Below, piece by piece: positions 56,413 to 64,000 of a DNA stretch of 64,000 nt. Source of the DNA: Tolypothrix campylonemoides VB511288. GTDB lineage: Bacteria > Cyanobacteriota > Cyanobacteriia > Cyanobacteriales > Nostocaceae. Location of the stretch: assembly GCA_000828075.3 (NCBI GenBank), contig JXCB02000001.1, positions 1,518,435-1,582,434 on the forward strand. Reading direction: 5' to 3'. Every line of letters begins with the position of its first letter. The first letter of the stretch is position 1. A program made the translations under genes and the position numbers. The notes below the pieces were generated by a model, which was given only the letters and a program-made list of their open reading frames with translations, did no database searches and had not been told where the DNA came from.

Positions 56413-57102
56413 ATGTCGCAATATTTCAAAGCCGCAATTTTTGACATGGATGGTCTGCTTTTTGACACAGAAAGAATTGCTCGCTGGGCTTGGAAGAAAG
56501 CTCTAGAAAATCATGGCTATGAGATGAGTGACGATTTATTCAACGACTTATACAAAGAGTTTGTCGGTCGAGACTTGTCATGGCGGAAAAAAGTTTTAAA
56601 AAGAAGATATGGCGAAAGCTTTCCTTTTGAGTCCGTTACAGCCCAACGCATTGAACTCGGAGATGATCGAGAAATGCAAGAAGGTCTTCCTGTAAAACCA
56701 GGTGCATTAGAATTGTTAAATCAGCTAAGTGCGCTTGGAGTGATTCTTGGCTTGGCAACTGGGACATCTTTAGTCAGAACAATCCGACGCTTGACCAGCG
56801 CTGGTATTTATCAATATTTTGCAACAATTGTCACAAGCGAAGATGTTGCCCAAGGTAAGCCTGCTCCTGATATTTTTCTAGAAGTCAGTCGCAGAATTGC
56901 TGTTGCTCCTCAACAATGTGTGGTTTTTGAGGACTCATATGTCGGTGTCCAAGGAGCTTCATCGGCTGGGATGTGTACTATTATGGTTCCTGATCTAGAA
57001 CAGCCATCTGCTCAAATAAAAAGTTTGGCTTACAAAGTGTTGAACTCTCTGGAGCAAGCAAGTGAATTATTAGAGGAATTGTTTGGGGTTGGAATCTGTT
57101 AA
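56413..57102 (+). CDS. HAD-superfamily phosphatase (beta-phosphoglucomutase-like)
   Basis: A 229-residue protein from the ATG at 56413; the upstream extension (RHITKRDWRK...) is not family-like. HAD motif I is FDMDGLLFDTE, motif II ATGTS, motif III region GKPAPDIFLE, and motif IV VFEDSYVGVQGA. The four-helix cap of subfamily I lies between motifs I and II. These enzymes dephosphorylate or isomerise sugar phosphates; the substrate is not clear. Its 3' end overlaps the convergent FAD monooxygenase gene by 33 bases. Confidence 0.88.
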   Translation: MSQYFKAAIFDMDGLLFDTERIARWAWKKALENHGYEMSDDLFNDLYKEFVGRDLSWRKKVLKRRYGESFPFESVTAQRIELGDDREMQEGLPVKPGALELLNQLSALGVILGLATGTSLVRTIRRLTSAGIYQYFATIVTSEDVAQGKPAPDIFLEVSRRIAVAPQQCVVFEDSYVGVQGASSAGMCTIMVPDLEQPSAQIKSLAYKVLNSLEQASELLEELFGVGIC

Positions 57103-58290
57103 AAAAGGTTTGTAGTTATGAAGCCAATCCTGAAATTCCTCACGAGTCGCTGTTTGTGACTGCTCCTGCGTCTGGCTAGAAGATGTCTCGCGGTCAGCTT
57201 CATAGTAGCGCATCTCCCCCAAAGCACTGCGGGTTTGGATGATTTGCGTGCGTTCGATGCGACGCTTCTCGTAGGTAGCAAGAGCTTCTTGAATGTTAGA
57301 TGATTGGGAAAAGCACTGTTGCAGTTCGTATGCATCTTCAAAAGTGGTATTGGCACCCTGTCCAAGCGCAGGTGCCATCGGATGAGCAGCATCTCCCAAA
57401 AGTGTTACTCTACCTTTGCTCCAGTGGGTTAATGGTGGGCGATCGCAAATAGGTCCCTCCAAGATTTGCTCGGCTTGTGTTGCTTCTACGAGTTTTCGCA
57501 CAGATTCTTCCCAGTCAGCAAGTTCGTTGAGAACGCGAGACTTGGCAGCAGTAGCACTGTCGGAAACAGAGAAATCTGACGATAACTTACGAGTAATCCA
57601 ACAGATATATCCATCACCTACATTAAGAAGGTACATTATCTGTTTATTTCCTTTGATAAAAACGAGTTCATCAGGCTTAAGTAGCTCGTGGTTATATTTG
57701 ATGACGGCACGCCAACTCATACTTCCTAAATAATGAGGCTTCCCGTCCCCAATTAAATTTTCTCTGATAACCGAGTGTAAACCATCGGTTCCAATCAGCA
57801 AATCTGCATATACTTTTTTTCCATTTTCAAAATATATTTCCACACCGTTGTCATTTTGTTCAAAGCCGACACACCGATGATTCAGGTGGATGGTTTCGGG
57901 TGGCAGTTTTGATGCGAGGATTTGTTGCAGACGCCACCACCAAATCGTTATCAATGGCTGTCCGTATTTCTCTAAATACGTGCTTCTTATTGGGTTACTC
58001 CGGAGTGTTTCTCCTGTCATTTTTTTGAAAATTCCCTGACGAACATCGCAGCCCGAACTTTTCAGGCTCTCGACTATGCCCGGTTCAATAGCAGCAAGGG
58101 AATTCAAGCCGTTTGGAGCAAGACCGAGACCAGCACCTGCAGGACGAAATTCTTGTGCTTTTTCGTAAACGTGAACGTCGAACCCTTGCTTTCGCAGTGC
58201 TATAGCAGTAGCTAGACCACCAAGTCCAGCACCGACAATGGCAACTTTTTCGACGATAGGTTTGGATAATTTCTCAATTTGTGTTTTCAT
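57070..58290 (-). CDS. FAD-dependent monooxygenase (aromatic hydroxylase type)
   Basis: A 406-residue protein from the ATG at 58290, which overlaps the stop of the upstream QueA-like gene (ATGA), a sign of translational coupling. FAD-binding VAIVGAGLGGLATAIALRKQ, GTDGLHSVIRENL, and the second FAD motif VTLLGDAAHPMAPALGQGAN. This is the PHBH/UbiH-like group A flavin monooxygenase family, using NAD(P)H and O2 to hydroxylate aromatic or polyene substrates. Zeaxanthin-epoxidase-like and salicylate-hydroxylase-like members share these motifs. Substrate unknown. Confidence 0.9.
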   Translation of the reverse strand: MKTQIEKLSKPIVEKVAIVGAGLGGLATAIALRKQGFDVHVYEKAQEFRPAGAGLGLAPNGLNSLAAIEPGIVESLKSSGCDVRQGIFKKMTGETLRSNPIRSTYLEKYGQPLITIWWWRLQQILASKLPPETIHLNHRCVGFEQNDNGVEIYFENGKKVYADLLIGTDGLHSVIRENLIGDGKPHYLGSMSWRAVIKYNHELLKPDELVFIKGNKQIMYLLNVGDGYICWITRKLSSDFSVSDSATAAKSRVLNELADWEESVRKLVEATQAEQILEGPICDRPPLTHWSKGRVTLLGDAAHPMAPALGQGANTTFEDAYELQQCFSQSSNIQEALATYEKRRIERTQIIQTRSALGEMRYYEADRETSSSQTQEQSQTATREEFQDWLHNYKPFLTDSNPKQFL

Positions 58291-59333
58291 AAAATCAGAT
58301 TCAAATCTCCAAATTCGTGCCATAGATAACCTCGCTGCACTGCATCCTCATAAGCTTGCTTAATTTGCTGTGCCGGAAGAAACGCAGTCAGCAAGTCGAG
58401 GTGGCTGGCTTCTGGTTCATGCAAGCCAGTTAGCAAACCATCCACTATTTTAAGTTTATGCTCAGCAGTAATACGTAATCGCGTGTAGCCATGTTGGGGT
58501 TGTACCAACGCATTTGCATCTGCAACAGATTCCAAAGCGCGAACTACGGTAGTTCCAACGGCAATAACTCGTCCTCCTTTTTCATGAGTATGGTTAATCT
58601 TCTGTGCCGCTGCTTCACTAATGAAGTATTCTTCTTCTGAAGCAAGATGCTGTGCGTCAAGTTCATCATCCATATAAGAAGATAAACCAGTATGTAGTAC
58701 AATGTGTGCGGTTTCCACACCACAACGTTTTAAATCAAAAAGTAGCTTCCACGTAAAAGCCCGTCCTGCTGATGGCATCTCTGCGGAACCTGGTTCTTTG
58801 GCGTAGACAGTTTGATAGTAGTCTAAATCCCAAGGTTCTGAAACATATTCATAACGAATCGGACGCCCTAAGCGGTAGAGTGTGTCCATCAACTCAGTTC
58901 CTGATTTTGAGAAGCGGATTTTCCATAGTTGCGGAATATGGGTGTCGCGGTTCTCTACAGTAGCAGTTAAGCCGTGACCAAAGTCAATATCTATCCCTGT
59001 TTGCAAACTACAGGTGGGTTGTTGCTGGCACAAAGGTAAAGCAAGCCAAGAATCATCCGGTAGATGCTGCGCTAAGCGGATTTCCATACATTGTCCTTTC
59101 GGTCTCTCACAGCCATCAAGAGAAGCCGGAAGGGTACGACTGGTATTAAAGACTAATAAATCACCAGGGCGCAGGAACTCACCAATGCTATTGAAATAGG
59201 TATGTTCGACTCTATAGTCATTACGGTTAATGACCATCAATCGCACTTGATCACGGGCAATTCCCCTGCGTTCTGGTGGTTCTTTTGCGGAAAGCTCCGC
59301 CGGAAGTGTAAAAGTAAAGGGTTTCGTTAACAT
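58287..59333 (-). CDS. QueA-family protein (S-adenosylmethionine:tRNA ribosyltransferase-isomerase-like), divergent
   Basis: A 348-residue protein. QueA-like features: PPERRGIARDQVRLMVINR near the start, GDLLVFNTSRTLPASL, and VIAVGTTVVRALES. Regions that are invariant in classical QueA differ: the PTAGLHFT-like motif is PSAGRAFTWKLL and the GTFRPV-like loop is GLSSYMDDELDAQHLASEEE. Classical QueA adds the epoxyqueuosine ring to preQ1-tRNA using SAM. The altered motifs and the coupling to an FAD monooxygenase suggest a paralogue with a changed role. A 37-bp palindrome lies upstream of its start. Confidence 0.8.
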   Translation of the reverse strand: MLTKPFTFTLPAELSAKEPPERRGIARDQVRLMVINRNDYRVEHTYFNSIGEFLRPGDLLVFNTSRTLPASLDGCERPKGQCMEIRLAQHLPDDSWLALPLCQQQPTCSLQTGIDIDFGHGLTATVENRDTHIPQLWKIRFSKSGTELMDTLYRLGRPIRYEYVSEPWDLDYYQTVYAKEPGSAEMPSAGRAFTWKLLFDLKRCGVETAHIVLHTGLSSYMDDELDAQHLASEEEYFISEAAAQKINHTHEKGGRVIAVGTTVVRALESVADANALVQPQHGYTRLRITAEHKLKIVDGLLTGLHEPEASHLDLLTAFLPAQQIKQAYEDAVQRGYLWHEFGDLNLIL

Positions 59334-59376
59334 ATAACATTTACCAACAGTATTGTTGTATGAATCATTACTTTTT

Positions 59377-59413
59377 GAAAGTAGTACTTTTGATTATCAA
59401 AAATACTACTTTC
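59377..59413. promoter_or_regulatory. 37-bp near-perfect palindrome, probable operator
   Basis: GAAAGTAGTACTTTTGAT, one central T, ATCAAAAATACTACTTTC: 17 of 18 positions pair. It lies 43 bases upstream of the QueA-like start and downstream of an SDR gene stop, where a promoter is expected. The GTAGTACTTTT-type core is like operators of HxlR- or MarR-type repressors. No such regulator gene is in the window. Confidence 0.55.
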
Positions 59414-59465
59414 TATAGATGACTATGTTATTGGTACTTTTGTTGTTTTGTTGTGGTAAGCGCTC

Positions 59466-59502
59466 ACTACGTACTTACGTACTTACGTACTTACATACTT
59501 AT
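59466..59502. repeat. Octamer tandem repeat (ACTTACGT)n
   Basis: About four copies of ACTTACGT, just downstream of the SDR gene stop. Confidence 0.8.
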
Positions 59503-59509
59503 TACTGAT

Positions 59510-60274
59510 TTAAGCAATGGCTAGCGTCTGTGTTTCCTGACCCCAATTTTCTTGCTGAGCTTGGAATCTTTGCCCGTTGACGTGGCGTGATTCATCCGAA
59601 GCTAGGTAGATAAACACTTCAGTCACATCTGCTGGATTTGCCCATTGTGTAGGGTCTTCCTCTGGTTCCGCTGCACGATGCATGGCGGTATTCATATCTC
59701 CCGGATCTACCCAATTGACACGCACACCGCTGTCTTCAAGTTCTGCCGCCCATGTCTGGGACATCCCTTCAATACCGAATTTCGAGATGCCATAAGCGCC
59801 CCAACCAGGGTAACCATTGATCCCTGCATCACTCGTGACATTGATAATGGAACCGCCATTTTCAATCATCGCTGGTAATGCCTTTTTAATGAGTAAAAAT
59901 GGGGCGATTAAATTGGTGTTGATAACGTTACGAAAATCCTCAAGCGGGTAATCGAGCAAGTAAGGCATGGGAGAGGGACCAATGCTCGATGCATTATTCA
60001 CTAAAATGTCGAGATGACCGTTGAACTCACATAAAGTTGTCGCAACAACACGCTCGATATCTTCGTGCTTAGTTAAATCAGCGCCAATGACGAGAACTTG
60101 TGTTTTGGGTGCGATTTCGTGGATATCTTTACGCACTTGATTCAGCCACTCAACATTACGCGCCACAATAGATATTCCTGCTGCTCCTTGATGAGCAAAA
60201 CCAATTGCGAGTTGTCGTCCCAATCCTTGCGATGCCCCTGTGATTAAGGCATACTTTCCTTGTAATCTATTCAT
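59510..60274 (-). CDS. SDR-family oxidoreductase
   Basis: A 254-residue protein from the ATG at 60274, chosen because AAAGGAGC precedes it; the frame is open for 43 more codons into the upstream gene. Rossmann motif TGASQGLGRQLA, NNASSIGPS, and catalytic YGISKFGIEGMSQ (Tyr and Lys). It begins 16 bases after the stop of another SDR gene and is almost certainly in the same operon (VOC protein, SDR, SDR). Substrate unknown. Confidence 0.9.
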   Translation of the reverse strand: MNRLQGKYALITGASQGLGRQLAIGFAHQGAAGISIVARNVEWLNQVRKDIHEIAPKTQVLVIGADLTKHEDIERVVATTLCEFNGHLDILVNNASSIGPSPMPYLLDYPLEDFRNVINTNLIAPFLLIKKALPAMIENGGSIINVTSDAGINGYPGWGAYGISKFGIEGMSQTWAAELEDSGVRVNWVDPGDMNTAMHRAAEPEEDPTQWANPADVTEVFIYLASDESRHVNGQRFQAQQENWGQETQTLAIA

Positions 60275-60290
60275 GTTCTGCTCCTTTATA

Positions 60291-61007
60291 TTACCAGTCA
60301 ATTGGTTGGCGATCGCGGAAGAATCCACCCGTTGCGCTTCCATCAGGAAGAGTTGCCAGCCAGACAATCGTATCGACTCCTTGCTCTGGTGTGCGGGGTG
60401 CATTTAGACCACCCATATCGGTTTTCACCCAACCAGGGCAAACTGAATTTACTAATATGTTTGTGCCTTGTAATTCGTTAGAAAAAATCCGCGTTAAGGC
60501 ATTCAAAGCGGTTTTGGAAATGCGATACGTAGGAATACCGCTTCCCATATCAGTCAGTTGTCCCGCACCAGAAGAAACGTTCACTATCCGTCCATAATTT
60601 TGTTTTTGCATCAACCCAATGAGCGCTTGAGTCACTCGCAAAACACCGTAAACATTTGTTTCCATCGTTTGCCGCAAAGTGTCAATTTTGGCGTCAAACA
60701 CGCTGTTTCCACCTGTTTGAGAATCGATGTAGATGGCTGCGTTATTCACTAATACATCGAGTTTGCCAAACTGTTCACGAATAAAGTTAGCTAATTGTTG
60801 ACTGCTTTCATTATTAGTGACATCAAGAGGATGAAAAATGACATTCAAACCTTCAGCTTGTAATTTTTCAGCAGCAGCTTTGCCTTTAGCTTCATCTCGA
60901 CTGGTGAGAACTACTTGATATCCTTTCTTCGCCAACTGACGAGAAGCTTCAAATCCCAAACCGCGATTTCCACCCGTTACTACAGCTACTTTTTGTGTTG
61001 TAGTCAT
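60291..61007 (-). CDS. SDR-family oxidoreductase (carbonyl-reductase-like)
   Basis: A 238-residue protein. TGGNRGLGFEASRQLAKKG, LDVLVNNAAIY, NVSSGAGQLTDMGSG, YRISKTALNALTRIFSNELQ, and NSVCPGWVKTDMGG, the last typical of the carbonyl reductase 1-like subgroup that reduces aldehydes, ketones or quinones with NADPH. CAGGAAAAT lies before the ATG. It is the second gene of the VOC-SDR-SDR unit. Confidence 0.9.
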   Translation of the reverse strand: MTTTQKVAVVTGGNRGLGFEASRQLAKKGYQVVLTSRDEAKGKAAAEKLQAEGLNVIFHPLDVTNNESSQQLANFIREQFGKLDVLVNNAAIYIDSQTGGNSVFDAKIDTLRQTMETNVYGVLRVTQALIGLMQKQNYGRIVNVSSGAGQLTDMGSGIPTYRISKTALNALTRIFSNELQGTNILVNSVCPGWVKTDMGGLNAPRTPEQGVDTIVWLATLPDGSATGGFFRDRQPIDW

Positions 61008-61063
61008 TGTTTATTTTCCTGTTGGGTAATAGTAGTAGGCGCTGAAGCACCCACCACAAGCCA

Positions 61064-61459
61064 TTATTTCAGTGCGTACTCTGGGTTATATTCAACCAAC
61101 TCCATTTCATTACTATCTGGGTCATTGACATAAATTCTGTGCTTTGTTTCAGGTGCTGTCATTGTGTAATATTCAATGTTCTCGGCATCAAGCAATTTTT
61201 TCATTGCTTCGCCATCTTTAATCACAAAGCCAACATGATTTATGCCTATACCTTCATAAGGTGTATGCACGCGATCTTGGTCACTTTCATCATTAAGAGC
61301 AAGATAAAATTGGTGATTTCCCAAATGCATCCAGCGTCTACCCTCGAATACGCCTTCGGCGCGTACATACCAATCAGGAAATAGGGTTTGGTAAAATTTC
61401 TTGGTTGCTTCAATATCTTTGCAAGAAACGTTTATGTGTTCAAAGCGAATCAAGTTCAT
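61064..61459 (-). CDS. VOC-family (glyoxalase/dioxygenase-like) protein
   Basis: A 131-residue protein with two beta-alpha-beta-beta-beta modules: FEHINVSCKDIEATKKFYQT ... HLGNHQFYLALND and GINHVGFVIKDGEAMKKLLD ... DPDSNEMELVEY. The metal-ligand pattern (His in FEHINV, His in INHVGF, Glu in EMELVEY) is intact. AGGAGCAAAATATG gives a clear start. VOC proteins include glyoxalases, extradiol dioxygenases and resistance enzymes. First gene of the VOC-SDR-SDR operon. Confidence 0.87.
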   Translation of the reverse strand: MNLIRFEHINVSCKDIEATKKFYQTLFPDWYVRAEGVFEGRRWMHLGNHQFYLALNDESDQDRVHTPYEGIGINHVGFVIKDGEAMKKLLDAENIEYYTMTAPETKHRIYVNDPDSNEMELVEYNPEYALK

Positions 61460-61495
61460 ATTTTGCTCCTTTTGGTTTCAAAATATAGAGTGATT

Positions 61496-61668
61496 TCTCG
61501 TTCCCTGGCTCTGTTTCTCGTTCCCTGGCTCTGCCAGAAAATGATTATTGTTTGAGGCTTTGCCTTTCCTCAAAAGAGACTCAAAAAACTTATGGACAAA
61601 AAACTTATGGAGAATGTGAGGCGGAGCCTCAGGGAATGCGTTACCAGGCTCAGCCTGGTAACGAGAAG
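61496..61668. repeat. Inverted and direct repeat cluster
   Basis: CTCGTTCCCTGGCTCTG occurs twice in tandem at the left end. At the right, GGCGGAGCCTCAGGGAA and CCAGGCTCAGCCTGGTAACG give partly inverted copies, ending ACGAGAA. Together they look like a small palindromic element between the VOC operon and the ZIP transporter gene. Confidence 0.6.
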
Positions 61669-61677
61669 TACCAGGAA

Positions 61678-62451
61678 TTATCCTAAAGCAATATCCAAAA
61701 ACATCATGACGACAAACCCAAACATGACACCAATAGTTCCTTCTTTTTCTAAGCCTTTTCGATGAGATTCTGGGATAATTTCATCACTAATGACAAACAA
61801 CATTGCTCCCGCTGCAAATGCCATCGCCCAAGGCAATATGAAATTAGCAATACTCACCACACCAGCACCAATCACACCACCAATTGGTTCGACTAAACCT
61901 GTCAGCAGCGAAATCCACAAAGCATAACCTCGTGAATATTTCTCACCTACCAAAGCTAATGCTACGACTAAACCTTCAGGAATATTTTGCAAACCAATAC
62001 CCAAAGCAACGGGAATTCCATCGCTAATATTATTATTGCCAAAATTTACTCCCACAGCTAATCCTTCGGGGAAGTTGTGAATGGTAATTGCGGCAATAAA
62101 TAGCCAAATTCGCTTTAGGTTATTACTGCGAACCTTTTCTTCCTCCTTGAAAAAGTGTTCGTGCGGTAATAATTTATGTGCCAGTTGCAGAAATACTCCC
62201 CCAAGCAAAATACCGATGACAATAATTAAAGCTGCATTTGCTTTGGAGTAACCTTGGGCGATCGCTGCTTCTGTACCAGGTACAACTAACGAAAACGATG
62301 TCGCCGCTAACATCACTCCCCCACCAAACCCCAGCATGATTCCCTGCACACGCTGCGTAAGATTTATTGGCAGTAAAATTGGCAAGGCACCAAGAACTGT
62401 CGCAAGTCCTGCACCTAAACTGGCAACTGCACCGATAACAAGGCTCTCCAT
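61678..62451 (-). CDS. ZIP-family divalent metal transporter
   Basis: A 257-residue protein with about eight membrane segments. The metal path is marked by TIHNFPEGLAVGVNFG in helix IV and LQNIPEGLVVALAL in helix V. The cytoplasmic loop has HKLLPHEHFFKEEEK. This is the ZupT/GufA-like branch, importing Zn2+, Fe2+ or Mn2+ into the cytoplasm. Length is normal. Monocistronic as far as can be seen; no Zur box was identified. Confidence 0.92.
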   Translation of the reverse strand: MESLVIGAVASLGAGLATVLGALPILLPINLTQRVQGIMLGFGGGVMLAATSFSLVVPGTEAAIAQGYSKANAALIIVIGILLGGVFLQLAHKLLPHEHFFKEEEKVRSNNLKRIWLFIAAITIHNFPEGLAVGVNFGNNNISDGIPVALGIGLQNIPEGLVVALALVGEKYSRGYALWISLLTGLVEPIGGVIGAGVVSIANFILPWAMAFAAGAMLFVISDEIIPESHRKGLEKEGTIGVMFGFVVMMFLDIALG

Positions 62452-62622
62452 ACTTGGGGTTCTTTATTTAATCTTCCTGATTTAAATCATAGTCGGTATG
62501 ATTATGAGTTGCAACTATTTCGCAAAAAAATCGCTGACATTTTCTTTGCCTGCGATTATCCGATAAGTGTTAGGGTAGTGCAAAATTTTCAGAAAGTATT
62601 GACAAATCTGGCTTTGTGCGTT

Positions 62623-62982
62623 TTATAAGGGATACGAAGAAGTCACTTCCTGGTTCAAAGCGCAGATCTGGTTGTTATCATCAGTTGGGTTGTAAGCCAT
62701 CAACTCAGCGACTTGCGCTTTGTTAAGTCTACTAACGTAGACGCGTCTTGTCGTTTGGTCAATCTGAGCTTCACTATATGGTAGTAGTACCTGCTTGCCA
62801 GTCATTTCGTCATTGAGATCGACAACCAGGTACTGGGAATGTCCCGCTTCATCGACTAAGATTTCCACCACTTGCCCCGCCTTTTCCTCTTGAGCGGTGT
62901 AAACCTCAAACTGCATGAGCTCATGCTCTTTAAAAGAGCGACGGGAACTTGCTTCAAAGTCTTCGATTCTTGAAAGCGCCAT
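62623..62982 (-). CDS. PRC-barrel-like small protein
   Basis: A 119-residue protein with a strong ribosome-binding site (AGGAGGAAAGT then ATG). FEVYTAQEEKAGQVVEILVD and YLVVDLNDEMTGKQVLLPYS form a PRC-barrel-like beta fold, followed by YVSRLNKAQVAELMAYNP. PRC-barrel/DUF2382-type proteins often accompany stress genes. The C-terminal ICALNQEVTSSYPL is unassigned. A DUF1816 gene lies upstream on the same strand. Confidence 0.78.
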   Translation of the reverse strand: MALSRIEDFEASSRRSFKEHELMQFEVYTAQEEKAGQVVEILVDEAGHSQYLVVDLNDEMTGKQVLLPYSEAQIDQTTRRVYVSRLNKAQVAELMAYNPTDDNNQICALNQEVTSSYPL

Positions 62983-63120
62983 ACTTTCCTCCTGTTTTCT
63001 ATCTAGTTTTCTGTTGTGTGATGTCTTGTCAGCGACTAGTAAGACCGCGTGCCCACCTTAATGGGATCACTCACTACGGCTCTACTTTTGGGGGTGGTTG
63101 GCTAGGTAATTACACTCTCC

Positions 63121-63378
63121 TCACATTTGAAAACTCTCTGCCAATTCATCCTTTGGGCAAATAGTTAGTTCCTTTGGCTTGCACCATTGAATCTGAACAG
63201 TAATTCCTTGTGCTCCTTCGTTTACGAGATCCTCAATGTAACCATCTTGGTCAACAATAGCTTGCTGAGCATTCTCGAAAGGTCCAAAGTAGTAGGTACA
63301 GCAGGGCTGAGTGGAGAGAATTTCTAGCCACCAGTCCTTTTCCATTGGCTCATTTTCAATGGTTTGTGCTAAATTCAT
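63121..63378 (-). CDS. DUF1816 protein, copy 2
   Basis: An 85-residue protein from the ATG at 63378, which has AGGA eight bases upstream; an in-frame TTG five codons earlier covers that site. DUF1816 core: DWWLEILSTQPCCTYYFGPF, GYIEDLVNEGAQGI and QWCKPKELTI. Paralogue of 8433-8735. Function unknown; the neighbour downstream is a PRC-barrel-like gene. The interval 63394-63700 is AT-rich and shows no gene. Confidence 0.82.
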   Translation of the reverse strand: MNLAQTIENEPMEKDWWLEILSTQPCCTYYFGPFENAQQAIVDQDGYIEDLVNEGAQGITVQIQWCKPKELTICPKDELAESFQM

Positions 63379-63700
63379 GCTAGTTTCCTGCAATTATCTT
63401 GATGGGGCTACCTACATTCACCTCAGAGATGAAATCAAGGCTTTAAGCTGAGAATTGAGATGTCAACCAAACAGTAAGAAGAGGCATTGGTAAGCTCAAC
63501 CTCTTCAAGAGTATGGTCGTTAAACTTTGGGGAGTTTTTTTAGAAAATATGTACAATATTCTGGCGAATCAAAGCTTTTATATTCGGCAAAGATTAAAAA
63601 CTTTATTCACTAGACTATAGAAAGTAGCAGTCAAATTCAGTAGGTTATTTACCCAATATAAGTAGGTAGATCCCCGCTTTTAGAGAAAGTTTGTAAACTT

Positions 63701-63874
63701 ATGGCAAATCAAAAGGCACCTCCTCACTATATGGATAGTAGGTTAGAAGATACTTTACAAGCGCAGCTCAACCAATCCCTTCACTTCACAGGCTGCATGG
63801 GTGTGAATGTTGTTATCACAGATAGCCGTAATGTGAGCATACAACAGACAAGTAAAATAGTTAGTCAGGGGTAA
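63701..63874 (+). CDS. Possible small ORF, unknown
   Basis: A 57-residue frame: MANQKAPPHYMDSRLEDTLQ, then AQLNQSLHFTGCMGVNVVIT and a short tail. No family is recognised and the ribosome-binding site is weak (AGAAAG, 11 bases away). Residue composition is plausible for a real peptide, with no low-complexity bias. It stands alone near the right edge; the remaining 126 bases show nothing. Confidence 0.3.
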   Translation: MANQKAPPHYMDSRLEDTLQAQLNQSLHFTGCMGVNVVITDSRNVSIQQTSKIVSQG

Positions 63875-64000
63875 GCGTGTGAAGTATCAGGAAAGTTAAT
63901 CAGAACTCAGGACTCATTGCCCTTGACTGTCTTATTCTTATGAAGGGAAAGATGGTTCATTGTAATTGAGAAACAGCGGTGGATAAGCAATCACACCACC

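Overview
The window is a piece of a cyanobacterial chromosome, most likely from a filamentous Nostocales-type organism. The evidence is two photosystem II small-subunit genes (psbK next to tgt, and psbM), cobS, a DUF928 protein, two DUF1816 proteins, many GCGATCGC (HIP1-type) octamers, and abundant short tandem repeats and palindromic repeats. No rRNA, tRNA or CRISPR array was found. One spot (4782-4814) carries what looks like an untrimmed Nextera mate-pair junction adapter, so contiguity across it should not be assumed.

Layout. 1-2.5 kb: 3'-truncated NACHT/HEAT NTPase gene and wrecked vapBC-type toxin modules. 2.6-8.1 kb: exported proteins (DsbA-like thioredoxin, two paralogous CAP-domain proteins, an SGNH hydrolase) and an alpha/beta hydrolase. 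8.4-12.6 kb: housekeeping genes on the minus strand (DUF1816, rlmB, mrnC, STAS antagonist, carA). 13-19.7 kb: retropepsin-like lipoprotein, an acyl-CoA dehydrogenase/cyclase fusion, an unknown lipoprotein pair, and an aldehyde dehydrogenase. 20.1-23.4 kb: GC-rich block (manA-type isomerase and two SDRs), probably acquired. 24.1-26.8 kb: class III aminotransferase plus HglS/DUF1338 dioxygenase, consistent with 2-aminoadipate (lysine) catabolism. 26.9-34.4 kb: serine hydrolase, Na/Pi transporter, REP-associated tyrosine transposase with flanking REPs, M3 oligopeptidase, DUF928 protein. 34.7-44 kb: tandem Usp, psbM, ferredoxin, an outer-membrane-barrel-like protein with a secreted neighbour, psbK-tgt, cobS, PPC protein, ComF. 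44.3-46.6 kb: di-haem cytochrome c peroxidase. 46.7-48 kb: decayed GNAT and VOC genes, then miaE.

48.08-56.05 kb is a nested mobile element. An IS605-type TnpB element (tnpB on the minus strand, a divergent 51-residue ribbon-helix-helix-like ORF where tnpA would sit) has taken a group II intron in its tail and a second group II intron inside tnpB. That second intron is itself split by an IS4-family element with a perfect 10-bp target duplication. A 113-bp internally deleted derivative of the same TnpB element lies at 40.8 kb.

56.4-61.5 kb: HAD phosphatase, then a minus-strand cluster: VOC protein, two SDRs, and a QueA-like protein translationally coupled to an FAD monooxygenase behind a 37-bp near-perfect palindrome. 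61.7-63.9 kb: ZIP transporter, a barrel-like small protein, the second DUF1816 gene and a possible small ORF.

A recurring theme is insertion of palindromic intergenic repeats into coding sequence without breaking the frame (NACHT protein, DsbA-like protein, aminotransferase, and the linker of the dehydrogenase/cyclase fusion). Elsewhere the same kind of insertion has killed genes (GNAT remnants).
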